Shown: positions 1 through 7,888 of the stretch, piece by piece
Layout of the letters: the number at the start of each line of letters is the position of its first letter
How positions within the stretch are numbered: the first letter of the stretch is position 1
Assembly (NCBI GenBank): GCA_035463295.1
Contig: DATHTK010000082.1
Span: 1-39,314, forward strand
Reading direction: 5' to 3'
DNA: 39,314 nucleotides
Source of the DNA: DATHTK01 sp035463295
GTDB lineage: Bacteria; Actinomycetota; Rubrobacteria; Rubrobacterales; Rubrobacteraceae
Notes under the pieces: model-generated
What the model was told of the DNA's origin: nothing
The model's input: only the letters and a program-made list of their open reading frames with translations
Database searches by the model: none
Made by a program: the position numbers and the translations under genes

Positions 1-2
1 CC

Positions 3-140
3 GATGACCCCGGCGGCAACCTGATGGTCGCCAGAGTCTCCCCCGAGAGCACCGCGAAGGAAGGTCAGAAGATGCAACTGGTGCTCGACTCGAGCAACAT
101 CCACCTCTTCGACACGGAGACGGAGGAGGCGATCTTCTAG
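3..140 (+). CDS. ABC transporter ATP-binding protein, C-terminal end (partial)
   Basis: Open frame entering from the window edge and ending at TAG 138-140. The 45 visible residues (ending SSNIHLFDTETEEAIF) look like the last strand of the C-terminal TOBE/OB domain of MsmK/UgpC/MalK-type sugar-import ATPases, where a V-L-D-x-x-x-x-H-L-F-D-x-E-T-G-E-A-I ending is typical. Walker motifs lie outside the window. It is followed by a sugar-binding protein and two permeases on the same strand, so it probably energises that importer. The family assignment rests only on the tail and on context. Confidence 0.7.
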   Translation, partial: DDPGGNLMVARVSPESTAKEGQKMQLVLDSSNIHLFDTETEEAIF

Positions 141-179
141 GTACGGATCGTGTGGCCGATGCTGGAAGGTCCGCAGTTC

Positions 180-208
180 CATCCGGCTCGCGCTCCTCAT
201 CCCGGATG
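180..208 (+). other. Stem-loop between ATPase and binding-protein genes
   Basis: CATCCGG (180-186) pairs with CCGGATG (202-208) around a 15-nt loop in the 115-bp gap between the ATPase stop and the binding-protein start. There is no T-run, so it is not a classical terminator. It may be an mRNA processing or stability hairpin that raises binding-protein expression; this role is inferred. Confidence 0.3.
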
Positions 209-255
209 AGAACGCCGAGGCCGAGAAAAACCGGAGATAGAAGGGATACGCGCGG

Positions 256-1584
256 ATGACGAGGAGACGGACGGATGGAGCGGGGACTCTGGGCAGGCGG
301 AGGATCAGCCGCCGGCAGTTCCTGAAGATCGGTGGCGCCGGGCTCGCCGGCACGGCTCTGCTGGGCGCCGCGGGCTGCGGCGGAGGCGGCGAGGGCGGGG
401 GATCGGGCGACCTGGTCTTCGCCATGGGGGCGGACAGCACCGGGACCATACAGCCGCTGATAGACAGGTTCAACGAGCAGGCTGACTTCCGGGTCAACTA
501 CCGGGAGATGCCCACCGACACGGGCCAGTTCTTCGACCAGCTCAGGACGGAGTTCCAGGCCGGGGGCGGTGAAATAGACGTCATAGGAGGGGATGTCATC
601 TGGCCGGCCCAGTTCGCCGCAAACGGCTGGATCCTCGACGTCTCGGACCGCTTCCCCGAAGAAGACCGCCAGGCGTTCCTGGAGGCGCCGGTGCAGTCGC
701 TCATCTACGAAGACGCCATCTACGGTGTACCGTGGTACACGGACGCGGGTATGCTCTATTATCGCCAGGACCTGCTGGAGGAGAGCGGCATAAGCGAGCC
801 CCCGACGACCTGGGCCGAGCTCAAGGAGATGGCTCCTCAGGTCGCCCAAGAGAACAATATGAACAACGGCTTTATCTTCCAGGGGGCCAACTACGAGGGC
901 GGGACCTGCAACGGCCTCGAGTACATTTGGACCCACGGCGGGGACGTTCTCGACGGGGATCAGATCGTCATAGACAGCCCCGAATCGGTAGCAGGGCTCG
1001 AGACCGAGCGGAGCATGGTAGCGGACGGTGTAGCTCCGCAGGCGGTCGCCACCTACAAAGAGACCGAAACAGACCCCGCTTTCCTCGGCAACAGGATGGT
1101 CTTCGCGCGCAACTGGCCTTACATGTACAGTCTGGCAGGTAGCGACGATTACCCCGATATCAAGCCGGATCAAATAGGGGTCGCTGCGCTGCCTACCGGG
1201 GAGGGTGGTCCGACCCACAGTGCCCTCGGCGGGTGGAACTTGCTGATCAACGCTCAAACCCAGAAGGCCGATCAGGCCTGGGAGTTCGTCCAGTGGCTAT
1301 CCGAGCCGGAGCAGCAGAAGTTCCGGTCTCTGGAAGGCTCGCTCCTGCCTACCCTCAAGTCGCTGTATGAGGACCAGGAGATACTGGACGCGGTGCCGGT
1401 GATAAGGCTGGGCTCGGAGGCGCTCCAGACCAGCAAGCCGCGCCCGGTCTCGCCGTACTACTCGGACATGTCGCTGAAGCTGGCCGAGCAGTTCAACAAC
1501 GCCCTCAAGGGTGACGTTTCCCCCCAGCAGGCGGTCAAGACGCTGCAGGAGGAACTGACTAACATCATCGAGCAAGGCGGATAA
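256..1584 (+). CDS. Tat-exported sugar ABC transporter substrate-binding lipoprotein
   Basis: Extracytoplasmic solute-binding protein (SBP family 1, MalE/ThuE-like) of 442 aa. The N-terminus carries a twin-arginine motif S-R-R-Q-F-L-K at residues 18-24, a short hydrophobic stretch and a lipobox LLGAAGC with Cys41 as the lipidated residue. It is therefore expected to be folded, exported by Tat and anchored outside the membrane; a Gly-rich linker follows Cys41. The body (for example VPWYTDAGMLYYRQDLLEE and the ALGGWNLLI stretch) is typical of carbohydrate-binding members. The permease genes follow 58 bp downstream, and a tatA-like gene, tatA and tatC also lie in this window. The sugar is not readable from sequence; the trehalose/maltose group is the best guess. 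Confidence 0.88.
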   Translation: MTRRRTDGAGTLGRRRISRRQFLKIGGAGLAGTALLGAAGCGGGGEGGGSGDLVFAMGADSTGTIQPLIDRFNEQADFRVNYREMPTDTGQFFDQLRTEFQAGGGEIDVIGGDVIWPAQFAANGWILDVSDRFPEEDRQAFLEAPVQSLIYEDAIYGVPWYTDAGMLYYRQDLLEESGISEPPTTWAELKEMAPQVAQENNMNNGFIFQGANYEGGTCNGLEYIWTHGGDVLDGDQIVIDSPESVAGLETERSMVADGVAPQAVATYKETETDPAFLGNRMVFARNWPYMYSLAGSDDYPDIKPDQIGVAALPTGEGGPTHSALGGWNLLINAQTQKADQAWEFVQWLSEPEQQKFRSLEGSLLPTLKSLYEDQEILDAVPVIRLGSEALQTSKPRPVSPYYSDMSLKLAEQFNNALKGDVSPQQAVKTLQEELTNIIEQGG

Positions 1585-1642
1585 ACCTCGGGGCAGCGCC
1601 CGGCGGGGTAGCCCACCGGGTTTCTAGGAAGAGAGGTGAGGC

Positions 1643-2557
1643 GTGACGACCGCATCCACAGAGAAGAAAGGGCGGGGCCGGTTAAGGGAGGAGTTCGCCA
1701 ACCCCGAGCGGCGCATGGCCTACTACATGGTGCTGCCGGCCCTGATCATCATCCTGGTTGTGGCCTTCTTCCCGATACTTTACTCGATCATCCTGAGCTT
1801 GACCCAGTCCACGATCCAGGGCATAGGCCCGTTCGCCGGGGTCGATAACTACGTCACGATGTTCCAGAACGCCGACTTCATGTCGGGGCTGTGGAATACC
1901 GTGATCTTCACGGTCGTGAGCGTGTTCTTTGAGTTCGTGATCGGGCTCGCCATAGCGCTCGCGATAAACCGAGCGTTCAGGGGTAGAGGTCTGGTCCGGG
2001 CGGCGGTCCTGGTGCCGTGGGCCTTCCCGACGGTGATCTCAGCGGTGATGTGGCGGCTGATGTTCCAGGATCAGGTCGGCATCATCAACTACGTCGCGAA
2101 CGCCCTCGGAATTATCAGCAAGCCGATACTCTCCGACGAGACGCTGCTCTTGATCGGGTCGATCGGGGTGGACGTGTGGAAGACGACGCCGTTTATGGCG
2201 CTGCTCTTGCTGGCCGGTCTCCAGACGATCCCAGGCGACGTCTACGAGGCGGCGAAGGTCGACGGGGCGAACGTGATGCAGCGCTTCTTCAGCATCACGC
2301 TGCCCCTGCTCAAGCCGGCGATCCTCGTCGCGGTCCTGTTCCGGACCCTCGACGCCTACCGGGTCTACGACCTGTTCTGGGCGCTGAGCGATAGGCAGCT
2401 CGAGTCGCTCTCGACCTTCGTCTACAAGGGGGTCAGGGTCAGCCAGCTGCAGTTCGCCCAGGGGAACGCGGCGGCGGTATTTATCTTCTTCACGGCCTTC
2501 GCTATAGCGATCTTCTTTATCAAGGTCCTGGGCATGCAGACTTCCTCGGAGGAGTAG
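1643..2557 (+). CDS. Sugar ABC transporter permease (MalF/ThuF type)
   Basis: Inner-membrane permease of 304 aa, starting GTG at 1643 after a GAGGTGAG ribosome site. It has a hydrophobic first segment near residues 30-50, several further transmembrane stretches, and the cytoplasmic EAA loop around residues 202-221 (E-A-A-K-V-D-G-A, ending with the L-P-L-L-K-P motif) that docks on the ATPase. It pairs with the next permease, which starts 4 nt after its stop. It is a normal-length member of the MalF/UgpA group without the long MalF periplasmic insert. Confidence 0.9.
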   Translation: MTTASTEKKGRGRLREEFANPERRMAYYMVLPALIIILVVAFFPILYSIILSLTQSTIQGIGPFAGVDNYVTMFQNADFMSGLWNTVIFTVVSVFFEFVIGLAIALAINRAFRGRGLVRAAVLVPWAFPTVISAVMWRLMFQDQVGIINYVANALGIISKPILSDETLLLIGSIGVDVWKTTPFMALLLLAGLQTIPGDVYEAAKVDGANVMQRFFSITLPLLKPAILVAVLFRTLDAYRVYDLFWALSDRQLESLSTFVYKGVRVSQLQFAQGNAAAVFIFFTAFAIAIFFIKVLGMQTSSEE

Positions 2558-2561
2558 AGAG

Positions 2562-3416
2562 ATGGCGAGCGCAACAGCAAAGGGAGGGGCGAGGGGCAAC
2601 CTGAACATGGTGCTCTTCTACATATTCCTCGTGGTCTTCGTGTTAGTGAGCATGTTCCCGCTCATCTGGATCTTCAAGATGAGCATCGTCACCCGGGCGG
2701 AGCTCTTCCAGTCGCCGCCGACGATCCTGCCAAACACTCCCACCGCGGAGAACTACGGCACGATCTTCGGCGACCCGCGCTTCCAGAAGGCGCTCATTAA
2801 CAGCACGATCATCGCCGGGGTGACGACCGTGATCTGCCTCTTCTTCGGCTCCATCGCGGCCTACTCCATAGCGCGGCTCAGGTTCAGCTTCAAGAGCCTG
2901 GTGATGACGCTGATACTCGCCATCAGCTTCTTCCCGGCGGTGGCGATCATCGCGCCCCTCTTTATCCAGTACAGCCAGGTTGGCCTTATAGATACCTACT
3001 GGGCGGCGATCATCACCGACGTTGTCTTCGCGCTGCCGCTGACGATCTGGATCCTCGTTGCCTTCTTCAAGGAGCTGCCGAAGGACCTGGAGGAGGCGGC
3101 GAGGGTCGACGGGGCGACGACGATACAGGCGTTCCAGAAGGTGATCGTCCCGCTCGCCGCCCCCGGGGTGTTCACCACGGCGATCCTGACCTTCATCTTC
3201 GCGTGGAACGAGTTCCTCTTCGCCAACACGTTCCTCTTCACCGCCGACACCCAGCCGGTTACGGTCGTGATCCCGCAGTTCGCCACGGTCTACACGGTCA
3301 ACTACGGGGCGCAGGCCGCGGCCGCCGTGGTCGTCACCGTACCGCTCGTGATAATGGTCCTGATCTTCCAGCGCCGGATCGTCTCGGGTCTCACCGCCGG
3401 GGCCGTCAAGGGGTAG
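2562..3416 (+). CDS. Sugar ABC transporter permease (MalG/ThuG type)
   Basis: Second membrane subunit of the importer, 284 aa. The first helix is at about residues 13-35, followed by the MalG-type stretch W-I-F-K-M-S and an EAA loop near residue 177 (E-E-A-A-R-V-D-G-A with V-P-L-A-A-P-G). The start ATG at 2562 is preceded by GGAGGAG from the end of the upstream gene, so translation is probably coupled. With the ATPase, binding protein and first permease it completes a CUT1-type importer. No glycosidase gene lies nearby to reveal the substrate. Confidence 0.9.
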   Translation: MASATAKGGARGNLNMVLFYIFLVVFVLVSMFPLIWIFKMSIVTRAELFQSPPTILPNTPTAENYGTIFGDPRFQKALINSTIIAGVTTVICLFFGSIAAYSIARLRFSFKSLVMTLILAISFFPAVAIIAPLFIQYSQVGLIDTYWAAIITDVVFALPLTIWILVAFFKELPKDLEEAARVDGATTIQAFQKVIVPLAAPGVFTTAILTFIFAWNEFLFANTFLFTADTQPVTVVIPQFATVYTVNYGAQAAAAVVVTVPLVIMVLIFQRRIVSGLTAGAVKG

Positions 3417-3436
3417 GCTAGAAGGGTTCTCTCCCC

Positions 3437-4411
3437 ATGAAAGAGAGTTTCTGGGCCCGTGACTTGAGGCCCGGCGTCAGGCTGCGCTCGAGCTTCCTGG
3501 CCGCCGACGCCGCGGTCCGCAGGGACAGCCGCGGGGTCCCGTACCTCTCGCTGCGGCTGGTGGACCGCACCGGCTCCGTGGACGCCCGGATGTGGGGAAA
3601 GCTCCCGGACGACTTCGTGCGCGAGATCCCCGAACCCGTATACGTCGACGTCGAGGGGAATGCGCACGAGTACCGCGGGATGCTCCAGGTGAAGCTGGAA
3701 CGGCTCAGGGTGCTGCGCCCTGAGGAGGTCTCCGAGGAGGACTACCTTCCGGCCTCCGAGCTGGACCGCAAGGTCCTGGCGGAGGAGGTCCTGGAGGCGG
3801 GACGCGGCTTCGAGGACGATCACCTGAGAGACCTCTTCGAGCTGATGGCCTCGGACGAGGAGTTCTGGGAGGTGTTCTGCGAGGCGCCGGCGGCCAAGGC
3901 GATGCACCACGCGCGGCTGGGCGGCCTGCTGGAACACTCGGTCTCCTGCCTCAAGATCGCGCGTGCCCTGGCGGAGATGTACCCGGTGGACAGGGACCTG
4001 CTGCTCTTCGGCGCCATCTTCCACGACGTCGGCAAGGTGCGCGAGCTCTCCTGGAGCGGCGGCGGCTTCGCCTACACCACCGAGGGCCGCCTGCTGGGCC
4101 ACGTGGTCCTCGGGGAGAGGCTCGTCGCCTCCTACGTCGCGCTCCTGCCGGGATTTCCGGAGGAGCTCGCGCTGCGGATCTCGCACCTCCTCCTCGCTCA
4201 CCAGGGCGAGATCGAGTACGGCTCGCCCGAGCGTCCGAAGACGCTGGAGGCCCTTCTCGTTCACCTCGCGGACAACCTGGACGCCCGCGCCGCGATGTAC
4301 CTGGAGGTCACCGCGAACGTCAGCCCCGGTGGCTGGAGCCACCACGATAACCCACTGAGACGCGCCCTGTACGTGCCGGAGAGGGGAGAGGAGGTCGAGG
4401 CGGAGCGCTAG
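3437..4411 (+). CDS. OB-fold/HD-domain 3'-5' exoribonuclease-like protein (YhaM/CBF1 family)
   Basis: Protein of 324 aa with the YhaM layout. An N-terminal OB-fold nucleic-acid-binding domain (about residues 10-90, including D-R-T-G-S-V-D-A-R-M-W) is followed by an HD phosphohydrolase domain (about 140-290) with H-H in AMHHARLGGLLEHS and the metal-binding HD pair at His196-Asp197 (I-F-H-D-V-G-K), then a later H-Q-G-E-I-E-Y-G-S-P-E. B. subtilis YhaM degrades RNA and single-stranded DNA 3'-5' and the residues seen fit that family. It begins 21 bp after the permease stop and may be co-transcribed, but it has no evident link to transport. Confidence 0.85.
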   Translation: MKESFWARDLRPGVRLRSSFLAADAAVRRDSRGVPYLSLRLVDRTGSVDARMWGKLPDDFVREIPEPVYVDVEGNAHEYRGMLQVKLERLRVLRPEEVSEEDYLPASELDRKVLAEEVLEAGRGFEDDHLRDLFELMASDEEFWEVFCEAPAAKAMHHARLGGLLEHSVSCLKIARALAEMYPVDRDLLLFGAIFHDVGKVRELSWSGGGFAYTTEGRLLGHVVLGERLVASYVALLPGFPEELALRISHLLLAHQGEIEYGSPERPKTLEALLVHLADNLDARAAMYLEVTANVSPGGWSHHDNPLRRALYVPERGEEVEAER

Positions 4412-4420
4412 CGTCGGGAG

Positions 4421-4633
4421 CTAGAGGTCGCGCTCGCCCTTCTTGTTGCCCTTGCGATCCTTCTCCTCGGGCTCGGCGGTGAGCTCCTCTTTGAACTCGT
4501 CTATGGAGCGACGGGCCTCGCTGACGAAGCGGCCGATATCGCGAGCCATCTCGGGGAGCTTGCTCGGGCCGAAGAGGACCAGGAAGATCAGGCCGATAAT
4601 CACCATCTCCTGGAATCCGACGCCGAAGCCCAT
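4421..4633 (-). CDS. Twin-arginine translocase TatA/TatB-like subunit (first copy)
   Basis: 70-aa protein with one N-terminal transmembrane helix (about residues 6-21), the hinge F-G-P-S-K-L-P-E, then an amphipathic helix and a charged tail. A Phe-Gln-Glu before the helix and L-F-G-P at its end resemble TatB as much as TatA. A second, classical tatA sits next to tatC at 21427, so this copy may serve as the TatB-like component. It is convergent with the HD nuclease gene. Its promoter overlaps the start, so the transcript is probably leaderless. Confidence 0.85.
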   Translation of the reverse strand: MGFGVGFQEMVIIGLIFLVLFGPSKLPEMARDIGRFVSEARRSIDEFKEELTAEPEEKDRKGNKKGERDL

Positions 4634-4639
4634 GCGCCT

Positions 4640-4668
4640 AATATAACCCGGGGCCCACGGCCTTACAA
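4640..4668 (-). promoter_or_regulatory. SigA-type promoter of the tatA/B-like gene, leaderless
   Basis: Read on the minus strand: -35 TTGTAA (4668-4663), 17-bp spacer, -10 TATATT (4645-4640). The ATG at 4633 lies 6 nt beyond the -10, so transcription should start at or next to the start codon, and no Shine-Dalgarno is present. Confidence 0.6.
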
Positions 4669-4676
4669 CGAGCGTA

Positions 4677-4682
4677 TATACT
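4677..4682 (+). promoter_or_regulatory. -10 hexamer upstream of the DUF2342 gene
   Basis: TATACT at 4677-4682, 33 bp upstream of the ATG at 4716, in the divergent region shared with the tatA/B-like gene. No clear -35 is visible 16-18 bp upstream. Confidence 0.4.
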
Positions 4683-4715
4683 CAATGGCATGCTGGTTAC
4701 GGGGAGAAGGACTTC

Positions 4716-5741
4716 ATGATCTCCTGGGGCGCCGTCCGAACGATAGCCGTCGCGCTCGCCTCGCGCACGGAGAGGAGTCCGAGCGCGGACTTCGATTACG
4801 CCAGGGCCGTCGAGAGGACGCTCACGCCGCTCTCGGATTTCACCGGGATCGAGCTCCCCGAGGGGCCACCCGATTCCGGTCGCCAGCTCCGGGTCGCGGA
4901 CCGGGCGGAGTGGATAGACTTCAACATCGAGGGTTTCGGCGCGCTGATGGAGCCGGTGCTGCGGCGCGCCGCCGCGGGCGCGAGCGACCTGACGTGGGCC
5001 GTCGGGGGCGCTACGCTCACGGCTCAGGTCGGCCTGCTTCTGGGCTTTCTCTCCGCGCGGGTCCTCGGGCAGTACGACACGGGGCCGCTGCTCGCGCGCG
5101 AGAGGGTCGGCAAGCCGGGCAAGGTCTTCTTTCTCGACGGGAACATAGTCTCTGCGGCGGGGAGGCTCGGCGTCCCGGTCGACGGGCTGAGGCTCTGGAT
5201 CGTGCTGCACGAGATGACCCACGCCTTGCAGTTCGAGGGATACCCCTGGCTGCGCGCCCACCTCGGCGAACTTCTGGAGAGCCTGATCTCTCCGCTGGCC
5301 GAACGCCTGGGCGCGAGGGAGACGATCCGGCGCCTCTCCGGGAACCTGAGGACCGGGGGGCGGTCGGTCGAGCTCCTGATGAGCCGCTCCCAGCGCGAGT
5401 CCTTCGACCGGATGCAGGCGACGATGTCGGTTATCGAGGGCTACTCGGACTACGTCATGCACCACGTCGGCAAGGGCCTCGTGCCCCAGTACGAACACCT
5501 GAAGGGGCGCATGGCCCGCAGCCGCGCCCACCGGCCCCCGCTGGAGACGGCGATCTTCCGCATCACGGGGCTGGACGTCAAGATCGAGCAGTACCGCCTC
5601 GGCGAGCGGTTCGCCGACGCCGTGGCGAGGCGTCAGGGTATGGAGGGACTGAACCGCGTCTGGGAGAGGCCCGAGAACCTCCCGACCCTCGAAGAGGTCC
5701 GCGACCCCGGTCTCTGGATGATGAGGATGGAGCGGACCTGA
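4716..5741 (+). CDS. DUF2342 family zincin-like metallopeptidase
   Basis: Soluble 341-aa protein of the zinc-dependent peptidase-like family widespread in actinobacteria (DUF2342, sometimes labelled coenzyme F420 biosynthesis-associated). The zinc motif H-E-M-T-H is at His165/Glu166/His169 (LHEMTHALQFE), and the downstream E-G-Y-S-D-Y-V-M (Glu241) matches the third metal-ligand helix of the family. Substrate and role are not established. No F420 genes lie nearby, so that label is not supported here. The start ATG was chosen because family similarity begins immediately (SWGAVRTIA). The next small gene begins 1 nt after its stop. Confidence 0.85.
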   Translation: MISWGAVRTIAVALASRTERSPSADFDYARAVERTLTPLSDFTGIELPEGPPDSGRQLRVADRAEWIDFNIEGFGALMEPVLRRAAAGASDLTWAVGGATLTAQVGLLLGFLSARVLGQYDTGPLLARERVGKPGKVFFLDGNIVSAAGRLGVPVDGLRLWIVLHEMTHALQFEGYPWLRAHLGELLESLISPLAERLGARETIRRLSGNLRTGGRSVELLMSRSQRESFDRMQATMSVIEGYSDYVMHHVGKGLVPQYEHLKGRMARSRAHRPPLETAIFRITGLDVKIEQYRLGERFADAVARRQGMEGLNRVWERPENLPTLEEVRDPGLWMMRMERT

Positions 5742-5742
5742 G

Positions 5743-6075
5743 GTGGATAGCGGAGGACGGTCCGCTGCTCCTTCTCTCGGTTACGAGTTCGGCCGGGAGG
5801 AGGAGGCCCGCGACTCCGCTGCCGAGCTCGACCGGCGATTCACCGGCAACGAGCTGAAGGGGTTGTGGATCTACCGCGTCCGCTGGAGCGGGAACTACCT
5901 GGTCGAGGCCGTTTTCTCCGAAGAGATCCCGGACTCCCGCTTGGGCGACGCCCGGGCGTTGCTCGGCGAACTCGGCGCTCCGGTCCACCCCGACGATCTG
6001 GAGGACTACAAACGCGCCACAGGGGAGGGGTCCGGGGGGCTGCCGGACTGGCTCCGGCGCCTCTTTGGTAGCTAG
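5743..6075 (+). CDS. Hypothetical protein, downstream of the DUF2342 gene
   Basis: 110-aa ORF, GTG start at 5743 immediately after the TGA of the preceding gene, with GC-rich codon use like its neighbours. The central part (FTGNELKGLWIYRVRWSG, then YLVEAVFSEEIPDS) reads as an ordinary small soluble alpha/beta protein with an acidic-basic tail. I do not recognise the family. The tight junction suggests coupled translation with the zincin. An alternative start further in is possible. Confidence 0.6.
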   Translation: MDSGGRSAAPSLGYEFGREEEARDSAAELDRRFTGNELKGLWIYRVRWSGNYLVEAVFSEEIPDSRLGDARALLGELGAPVHPDDLEDYKRATGEGSGGLPDWLRRLFGS

Positions 6076-6102
6076 TCAGCACGCTCGGGCCTTTGCCCCT
6101 CG

Positions 6103-6396
6103 CTAATCGATGCGCTGTTCGAGGCGCGTGATCTGCTTCCGCAGCTCCTCTATCTCGTGCTCGAGATAGGCTTCCCGGCCCCGCACGCGGGTGTAGCCGG
6201 ATTCGAGAGCATTACCCAGGCCGTCTATGGCCCGGATAACGGTCCTGCCCAGGAAACGCGCCGAGACGTCGAGGCCGCCGAGCGCCGACTGACCGGCCGA
6301 GCGCGCGGTCGGGGTTACGACGAAGGCTCCGACGGCGAAGCCGCCGACCGCGCCTACGGCCGCCCCGGCAAGAAATCTCGTCGTCCCCTCTCCCAA
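6103..6396 (-). CDS. YtxH-like small membrane protein with coiled-coil tail
   Basis: 97-aa reading from TTG at 6396, chosen because a G-rich ribosome site (GAAGGGGG) sits 7 nt upstream; the open frame itself extends further but the extra part looks non-coding. An N-terminal Gly/Ala-rich hydrophobic segment (F-L-A-G-A-A-V-G-A-V-G-G) is followed by a helical stretch and a C-terminal heptad-rich coiled coil (YLEHEIEELRKQITRLEQR). This resembles YtxH-type single-pass proteins. Function unknown. It is divergent from selA. Confidence 0.6.
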   Translation of the reverse strand: MGEGTTRFLAGAAVGAVGGFAVGAFVVTPTARSAGQSALGGLDVSARFLGRTVIRAIDGLGNALESGYTRVRGREAYLEHEIEELRKQITRLEQRID

Positions 6397-6485
6397 CCGA
6401 AAACCCCCTTCGACCCGATGGAGCTTCGACGGCGCCAGTGTAGCACAGCGCTCCTCGGCGGCGTTTCGCGGTGCGCTCTGCCGGT

Positions 6486-6491
6486 TATACT
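6486..6491 (+). promoter_or_regulatory. -10 element of selA, probably leaderless
   Basis: TATACT at 6486-6491 ends 8 nt before the ATG at 6500. The intervening GAGGG abuts the ATG and is too close to work as a Shine-Dalgarno. No good -35 is visible. Confidence 0.45.
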
Positions 6492-6499
6492 TGCGAGGG

Positions 6500-7888
6500 A
6501 TGCTGGAGACGGGGAAAAAGGTGCGCCTGCGCCGCCTGCCGGCGGTGGACGCGGTCCTGCGAGATCCGGCGGGCGAGGCCCTCGCCGGACGCCACGGCCG
6601 GGCGGCGGCGACCGCGGCCGTCCGCGAGGTGCTGGAGGCTCTGCGACGCGAGATCTCCGCGGGCGGCGAGCCCGGGACCTCGGAAGGGGCGGTTGCCGCC
6701 TCGGCCTCGCGGCTGCTCTCCGGCAGGGGTCTCCGCCGCGTGGTCAATGCGACCGGCGTGATCCTCCACACGAACCTCGGCCGCTCTGTTCTCTCGGAGA
6801 AGGCGGCCGCCGCCGCCTTCGAGGCGGCCAGAGGCTACTCGAACCTGGAGTACGATCTCCCCTCGGGCGCCCGAGGCTCGCGCTACGACCACGCGGTGCT
6901 GCTCCTCAAAGACCTTACCGGCGCCGAAGACGCCCTCGTCGTCAACAACTGCGCGGGAGCTACGCTGCTCGCGCTCTCGGCCGTGGTCGAAAGGGCAGGT
7001 CCGGGGGAGCCCCCGGAGGTCATCGTCTCGCGCGGCCAGCTCATCGAGATTGGGGGCGGCTTCCGCATCCCCGAGGTGCTCGCGCTCTCCGGGGCGAGGC
7101 TCCGGGAGGTCGGGACCACGAACCGGACTCGGCTCTCCGACTACGAGGGGGCCATGAACGAGAACGCCCGCGCCATCCTCTGGGTCCACCCGAGCAACTT
7201 CGAGATAAGGGGCTTCACCGAGTCGGTCGGGGTCGCAGAGCTCGCCTCTCTCGGGCCGCCGGTCGTCGCCGATGTCGGGAGCGGGGCGCTCTTCCCCTTT
7301 GGGGACGAGCCCCAGGTGCGGGCCGCCGTCCGTGACGGAGCGGCGGTCGCCGTCTTCTCCGGGGATAAGCTGCTCGGCGGGCCGCAGGCCGGGATCGCTG
7401 TCGGTTCCTCCCGGCTCGTCTCCGCTATGCGCCGCCACCCGCTCGCGCGGGCGTTGCGCGCCGACAAGTTCTGCCTCGCCGCGCTCGAGGCAACACTCGA
7501 GACCTACCGCGAAGGCACAGCCGAAACGGAGCTCCCTACCCTCCAGATGCTCCACGCGCCCCTCTCCGAGGTAGAGGAGAGAGCGCGGCGGCTGGCCCGG
7601 GACCTCGGCCGCGTCGCGCGGGGCCTACGGGTGGACGTCGCACCCTCGGTCGCGCGCAGCGGCGGCGGCACGCTGCCGCTGCACGAGATCCCCTCCTCCG
7701 CCGTCCGTCTCGGCGGAGCCGACGAAGGGGCCGAGAAGCTGGCGGAGAGATTGCGGGCCGCCGATCCCCCGGTCGTCGGACGGGTCCATGAAGGACTGGT
7801 GTGGCTCGACGCGCGGACGTTGCTGCCAGGCGACGAGTTGGCGGTCGTGGGGGCGGTCGAGGGTGTGGTAGGCGGCGCCGGTGAGTGA
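6500..7888 (+). CDS. selA: L-seryl-tRNA(Sec) selenium transferase SelA
   Basis: PLP enzyme converting Ser-tRNA(Sec) to Sec-tRNA(Sec) with selenophosphate. 462 aa from ATG 6500, the family's usual length. Recognisable blocks are R-V-V-N-A-T-G-V-I-L-H-T-N-L-G-R-S near residue 82, N-N-C-A-G-A, W-V-H-P-S-N-F and the PLP lysine Lys290 in F-S-G-D-K-L-L-G-G-P-Q-A-G. The in-frame TTG at 6491 overlaps the -10 element, so ATG 6500 is preferred. It overlaps selB by 8 nt, and tRNA-Sec follows selB. selD is not in the window. Confidence 0.95.
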   Translation: MLETGKKVRLRRLPAVDAVLRDPAGEALAGRHGRAAATAAVREVLEALRREISAGGEPGTSEGAVAASASRLLSGRGLRRVVNATGVILHTNLGRSVLSEKAAAAAFEAARGYSNLEYDLPSGARGSRYDHAVLLLKDLTGAEDALVVNNCAGATLLALSAVVERAGPGEPPEVIVSRGQLIEIGGGFRIPEVLALSGARLREVGTTNRTRLSDYEGAMNENARAILWVHPSNFEIRGFTESVGVAELASLGPPVVADVGSGALFPFGDEPQVRAAVRDGAAVAVFSGDKLLGGPQAGIAVGSSRLVSAMRRHPLARALRADKFCLAALEATLETYREGTAETELPTLQMLHAPLSEVEERARRLARDLGRVARGLRVDVAPSVARSGGGTLPLHEIPSSAVRLGGADEGAEKLAERLRAADPPVVGRVHEGLVWLDARTLLPGDELAVVGAVEGVVGGAGE